A stretch of 64,000 nucleotides of DNA, taken from assembly GCA_024449915.1 (NCBI GenBank), contig JAMZAV010000955.1, forward strand, positions 62,001-126,000. The letters run 5' to 3'. A program made the translations under genes and the position numbers. Source of the stretch: Sweltsa coloradensis (lineage: Eukaryota; Arthropoda; Insecta; Plecoptera; Chloroperlidae). Each line of letters opens with the position of its first letter. Positions within the stretch are counted from its first letter, which is position 1. A model generated the notes under the pieces. That model was given only the letters and a program-made list of their open reading frames with translations, searched no databases and was not told the DNA's origin. Shown here piece after piece: positions 60,696 to 64,000 of this stretch.

Positions 60696-61464
60696 CTAGG
60701 AAAACGCTAAAGTCCCGCCGCGTTGATGGATGAGCGTTTTTGTAAGTTTTTTGTTTGCGTGGGACCACTTTTCCTTTGCAAGTGCTTTGTGAATGCATTG
60801 TAGGTGATTGTTGTCGAGTTTCAAATGTTACTTGTTAATGGTTATTATAAACCTCAAAAAAACTCATATCTAAACCTTTCTTCTATGGATTCTGGCTAAC
60901 TTTTTCAACTTTTTCTTTAAAAAGGTACTACATCACCATAACCTTAATGTTCATGTGAAATATGAACGTTGTAGCCCCACCCGTTTGGTCAGAATCGGCC
61001 CAAATGTCACGAAAATATCGCACTAAAAATCGAAAAAAATCGTAAAAGTACGTTTATTTTATGGGTTCTGGTTACCTTTTTCAACTTTTTTTCACAAGGT
61101 ACCACATCACCATAACCTTAATGTCCATTTAAAATATGAACTTTGTAGCCCACCCGTTTGGTCAGAATCGGCCCAAATGTCACGAAAATATCGCACTAAA
61201 AATCGAAAAAAATCGTTAAAGTGCGATATTCATGAGAAATATTTCTTCGATTGTACCCAAAAACGTGGCACGTCTAAGTTCAGAGATTTCGAAGGTCCTG
61301 TCAAATTTTCATCAAGATCGCTTATGCCGTTTGCCCGGAATCGTGCGAACAAACAGACAAAAAAACAAACAAAAAAAAACAAACACACAAAAAACAACCG
61401 AGCTAAATTTTTGAGGGTCAGTGAATTGAAGTTTTCGCTTCGCTCGCTACGCTCGCTCATCCAA
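60696..61464 (-). mobile_element. Helitron-like element, subfamily B (copy B4)
   Basis: Same orientation as the preceding copy and only 59 bp from it. It has complete ends (TTGGATGAGCGAGCG at 61464, GCGTTTTCCTAG at 60696), a T/G-rich microsatellite near 61358-61398, and two core units. It is more like B3 than like B1 by eye. Frames up to 111 codons are repeat readings. Confidence 0.85.
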
Positions 61465-61914
61465 TCATGTAGTAGAAGATACGTTGCACGAGTAAAATGT
61501 AGTAAAAACTAAAACAAATATCTGTCGATTTCTATAATCACTCCGGTTTGAACTAAATTATCAATAATTGAATGTCTTGCTAATATAAAAAAATGCTTTT
61601 AATAAGATTTTAATTTTAAAAACCAGTTGTCACTCAAAAATATTTTCTTAACCACGATTTAAAAGTAAAAAAAATAGGGATGTGTTAGTATCATATACCT
61701 ACTTAAACAGAGGGCTAATTTCTAAACAATAAAACAACTGTTCATCAGGTTCATTTAGTTTGTAATAAAGTCTTCGTTATTGAAAGTATTATAATATGCA
61801 TTTGCTCAATAGTCTGATACACTGTAAACAAATTTAATGGCCTCAAAATTTTAAAATTTATATAACAAAATGTGGGTAAGCGTTAATGACAGGAAGTTAT
61901 TCATATTTAATTAA
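61465..61914. other. Non-coding spacer between HLE copies
   Basis: AT-rich, no gene or repeat recognised. It separates two same-orientation elements. Confidence 0.5.
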
Positions 61915-62651
61915 CTAGGAATACGCTAAAGTCCCGACGCGTTGATGGATGAGCTTTTAAAGTTTTAGTTGCGTGGGATATCTTTACTTTTGCAAGTGCT
62001 TTGTTTTGCTGCCTACGCATTGTAGGTGAATGTTGTCAAGTTTCTTTTGTTTCTTGTCAATTGGTATTATTTACCGTAAAAAACTTATATTAAAAGCTTT
62101 ATTTCTATGGATTCTGGCTAACTTTTTCACGTTTTTCTTTCAAAAGATACTACATCACCATAACCTTAATATGTATAATATGAACGTCGTTAAAAATCGT
62201 TACCCGTTTGGTCAGAATTGGGCCAAATGGCACGAAAATATCGTACAAAAATCCAAAAATCTTATATTAAAGCTTTATTTCTATAGATTCTGGCTAACTT
62301 TTCAATTTTTTCTTTCAAAATGTACTAAATCACCGTAACCTTAATGTCATGTATAATATGAACGTTTTAGCTCCACTCGTTTGGTCAGAATTGGCCCAAA
62401 TGGCACGAAAATATCGCACACAAAATCGAAAAAATCGTAAAAGTACGATATTCATGAGAAATATTTCTTCGATTGTACCCAAAAACGTAGCAAGTCTAAG
62501 TTCAGAGATTTCGAAGGTCCTGTCAAATTTTCATCAAGATCGATATGCCGTTTGCCCGGTAGAGAGCGAACAAACAGACAGAAAAAAAAAACACCCGAGC
62601 TAAATTTTTTGGGGGGTCGGTGAAATTGAAGTCTTCGCTTCGCTCATCCAA
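61915..62651 (-). mobile_element. Helitron-like element, subfamily B (copy B5)
   Basis: On the minus strand it starts TTGGATGAGCGAAGCGAAGA at 62651 and ends GCGTATTCCTAG at 61915. It has a short A/T microsatellite (62581-62591), TCTACCGGGCAAACGGCATA and two core units. Its CACCGACCCCCC block matches B1, so B1 and B5 form one group and B3/B4 another. Frames up to 102 codons inside are not genes. Confidence 0.85.
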
Positions 62652-63360
62652 TAATATTTTCAAAAATATCATTACTCAGAACAACACGGTTACAACTTCA
62701 ATGCACTCACCCACGGCGTGATATTTCGTTAGCATCCACGGCCATCCTCGGACGCGAGGTTACTTGACGATGGCTTTGGATGCTGCCGAAATTTCTCGCA
62801 GTAGGTGAGTGCGTTGATATTTTAAGTTTTATCTTTCTCCGGTTAATAACGCTTCGTTTATATGAACTTATATTAATCAGTTTACATTGAAAACCACTTT
62901 TTAAGTAGGTAAATGATGATCTTACCATGCATATTTGTTCATTTAAATAATTGATCGAATTCTATGCAATAAATATATTATTATTTTATGTTTATAAGTT
63001 TCCTCTTACAAAATGTTTGTGTGGTGACTCAATTTCTTTACTATGCCTATATTTAAATCATCACATGAAATTACTAAGGTTCAATCTAAATATTTTAATA
63101 ACCAACACCATATTAAGCCTATATAAAATAAGGTAATGCCAAATGAATTATTTAAATGAAAAAAAACTTTCTTGAATGACTTTCGTGATAGAGAATTGAT
63201 GTACACAATTCATTGTACACTATTGTAAAACATAAATGTCAAAGGATTGTAGAAAGAGTATACGTTAAAGCTATCGGAAAATAATTAAGCTTTAGCTAAA
63301 AATAGTATAGGAAAATTTAAGGTTGGAAACGGAAATAATTATTAAAAAGTTTATTTCTTT
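62652..63360. other. Non-coding interval
   Basis: Mostly AT-rich. About 62700-62810 is GC-richer with near-palindromic words (CTCACCCACGGCG / AGTAGGTGAGTGCG) but no gene or RNA recognised. Confidence 0.4.
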
Positions 63361-64000
63361 TGTAATATTTCATTGGGCCCCCTGTATATCTCCAGAAAAA
63401 ACCCCCAAAAAAATCCTACGGGGAAAACATGGCGTCGGAAAGGGGGGGGGGGGCAAGGGGGGCATTGCCCCCCCAAATTTTCATGCCATGGGGGCATAGG
63501 GGGCAGATTTTAGATTAAAAAAATCAAGATTTCTACTCAAATTTTTTGGGGAAAGCAACGTCGGTGACTTCAATATTTTTCCCAGGAAGAAAACAACCCA
63601 ACTTAGCGGGGAAGTTAGGTTGGGACGTCCCCCAGCCTGTACCGTCTTCCGACTATTTTTAAAAACCCACCACCCGTTTGTATTGGGGCCCGGGTCACTC
63701 ACTTCAGTGAGAGGGACACGTGCTCAGACCACGTCAAATCCAAACTCCCTTTGAAGATTGCTAAGTTAGGGGCAGAAGCAAGTTGGAAATTTTGGTTCGC
63801 TCATGTCGCATCTTTGCGTTCACTGTTCACTTTTTGGGGGGAAAAGAGAAAATTGATATCGTAATTTTTAAAATATTAAGTCCCAAAACAGCCTTCAGTT
63901 AGTATTTTTTTTTTTTTGGAAGAGAAGGGGGTTTAAAAAAAAAATATGTTCCCTGTATGCTTCGTCTTTAATAAAAATGATGTTTTTTATTTTTTAAATG
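63361..64000. repeat. G/C-homopolymer-rich repeat fragment at the window edge
   Basis: Contains G12, GGGGGGCATTGCCCCCC and CCATGGGGGCATAGGGGGC; on the minus strand it reads TGCCCCCTATGCCCCCATGG and on towards AAATTTGGGGGGG. The alternation of C-runs with short AT words suggests a dispersed element whose other end is outside the window. The 73-codon minus-strand frame is not recognisable. Confidence 0.35.

Noticed and set aside
61177..61512. 111-codon open frame, and similar frames at 60457-60684, 62030-62338 and 62349-62603
   Set aside because: All lie in subfamily-B elements and follow the tandem core and microsatellite. They start and stop at different element positions, with no sign of a conserved protein.
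14690..62340. Regularly repeated 160-180 bp units considered as a CRISPR-like array or satellite
   Set aside because: Repeat-spacer structure is absent. The units are adjacent, long, few per locus and bounded by transposon ends.
1..64000. Bacterial or phage systems (operons, defence islands, integrases)
   Set aside because: No long open frames, no ribosome-binding-site-linked genes, and abundant eukaryotic repeats. The DNA is clearly from an animal-type nuclear genome.

Overview
This window looks like AT-rich, repeat-dense non-coding DNA from an invertebrate animal, possibly an arthropod. That placement is inference: it rests on low GC, no prokaryote-style gene packing, tRNA-derived SINE pieces, a Penelope-like retroelement relic and Helitron-like elements built like insect DINE-1 or bivalve pearl elements. 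No host protein-coding gene could be supported. The longest open frame is 139 codons and reads through a (GAAA)n tract inside a transposon. The window is probably intergenic or a very long intron.

The dominant content is one superfamily of non-autonomous Helitron/Helentron-like elements, called HLE here. Ten copies have both ends, one is truncated (15956-16616) and one is rearranged (14158-15011). Each starts TTGGATGAGCG and ends in CTAG followed by a host T. A copy of the start, inverted, lies just inside the other end (CGCTCATCCAACAACG or GCTCATCCATCAACG). Each has a variable microsatellite near the start and a tandem-repeat core. Subfamily E has core units of about 163 bp: 8667-9272, 14158-15011, 15956-16616, and the 29652-32681 cluster. 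Subfamily B has units of about 178 bp: 37708-38505, 50749-51327, and 59831-62651. One complete E copy (29916-30716) is nested in another (29652-31215), which exposes the empty site and shows no target duplication.

Other repeats, left to right: a TTAAA-flanked MITE (1355-1777); a 625-bp snap-back palindrome flanked by TTAA (5547-6171); a tRNA-derived SINE (9384-9801) with a second partial copy (13159-13296); a 164-bp insertion with 19-bp direct repeats and a hammerhead-ribozyme-like fold (10972-11135); a 533-bp MITE (17391-17923); a hairpin-ended 2.1-2.2 kb element present twice in opposite orientation (18985-21050 and 40239-42412); a palindromic HLE derivative (22349-22647); a 938-bp inverted-repeat element (34112-35049); a Penelope-like endonuclease relic between 158-bp inverted arms (36645-37328); a second large palindrome (43498-44005); and a tRNA-like sequence between 14-bp direct repeats (53360-53430).

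The remaining intervals are mostly AT-rich unique-looking DNA with a few GC-richer patches and weak promoter-like motifs. No machinery for moving the non-autonomous elements is encoded here. If any are active, their enzymes must come from elsewhere in the genome.
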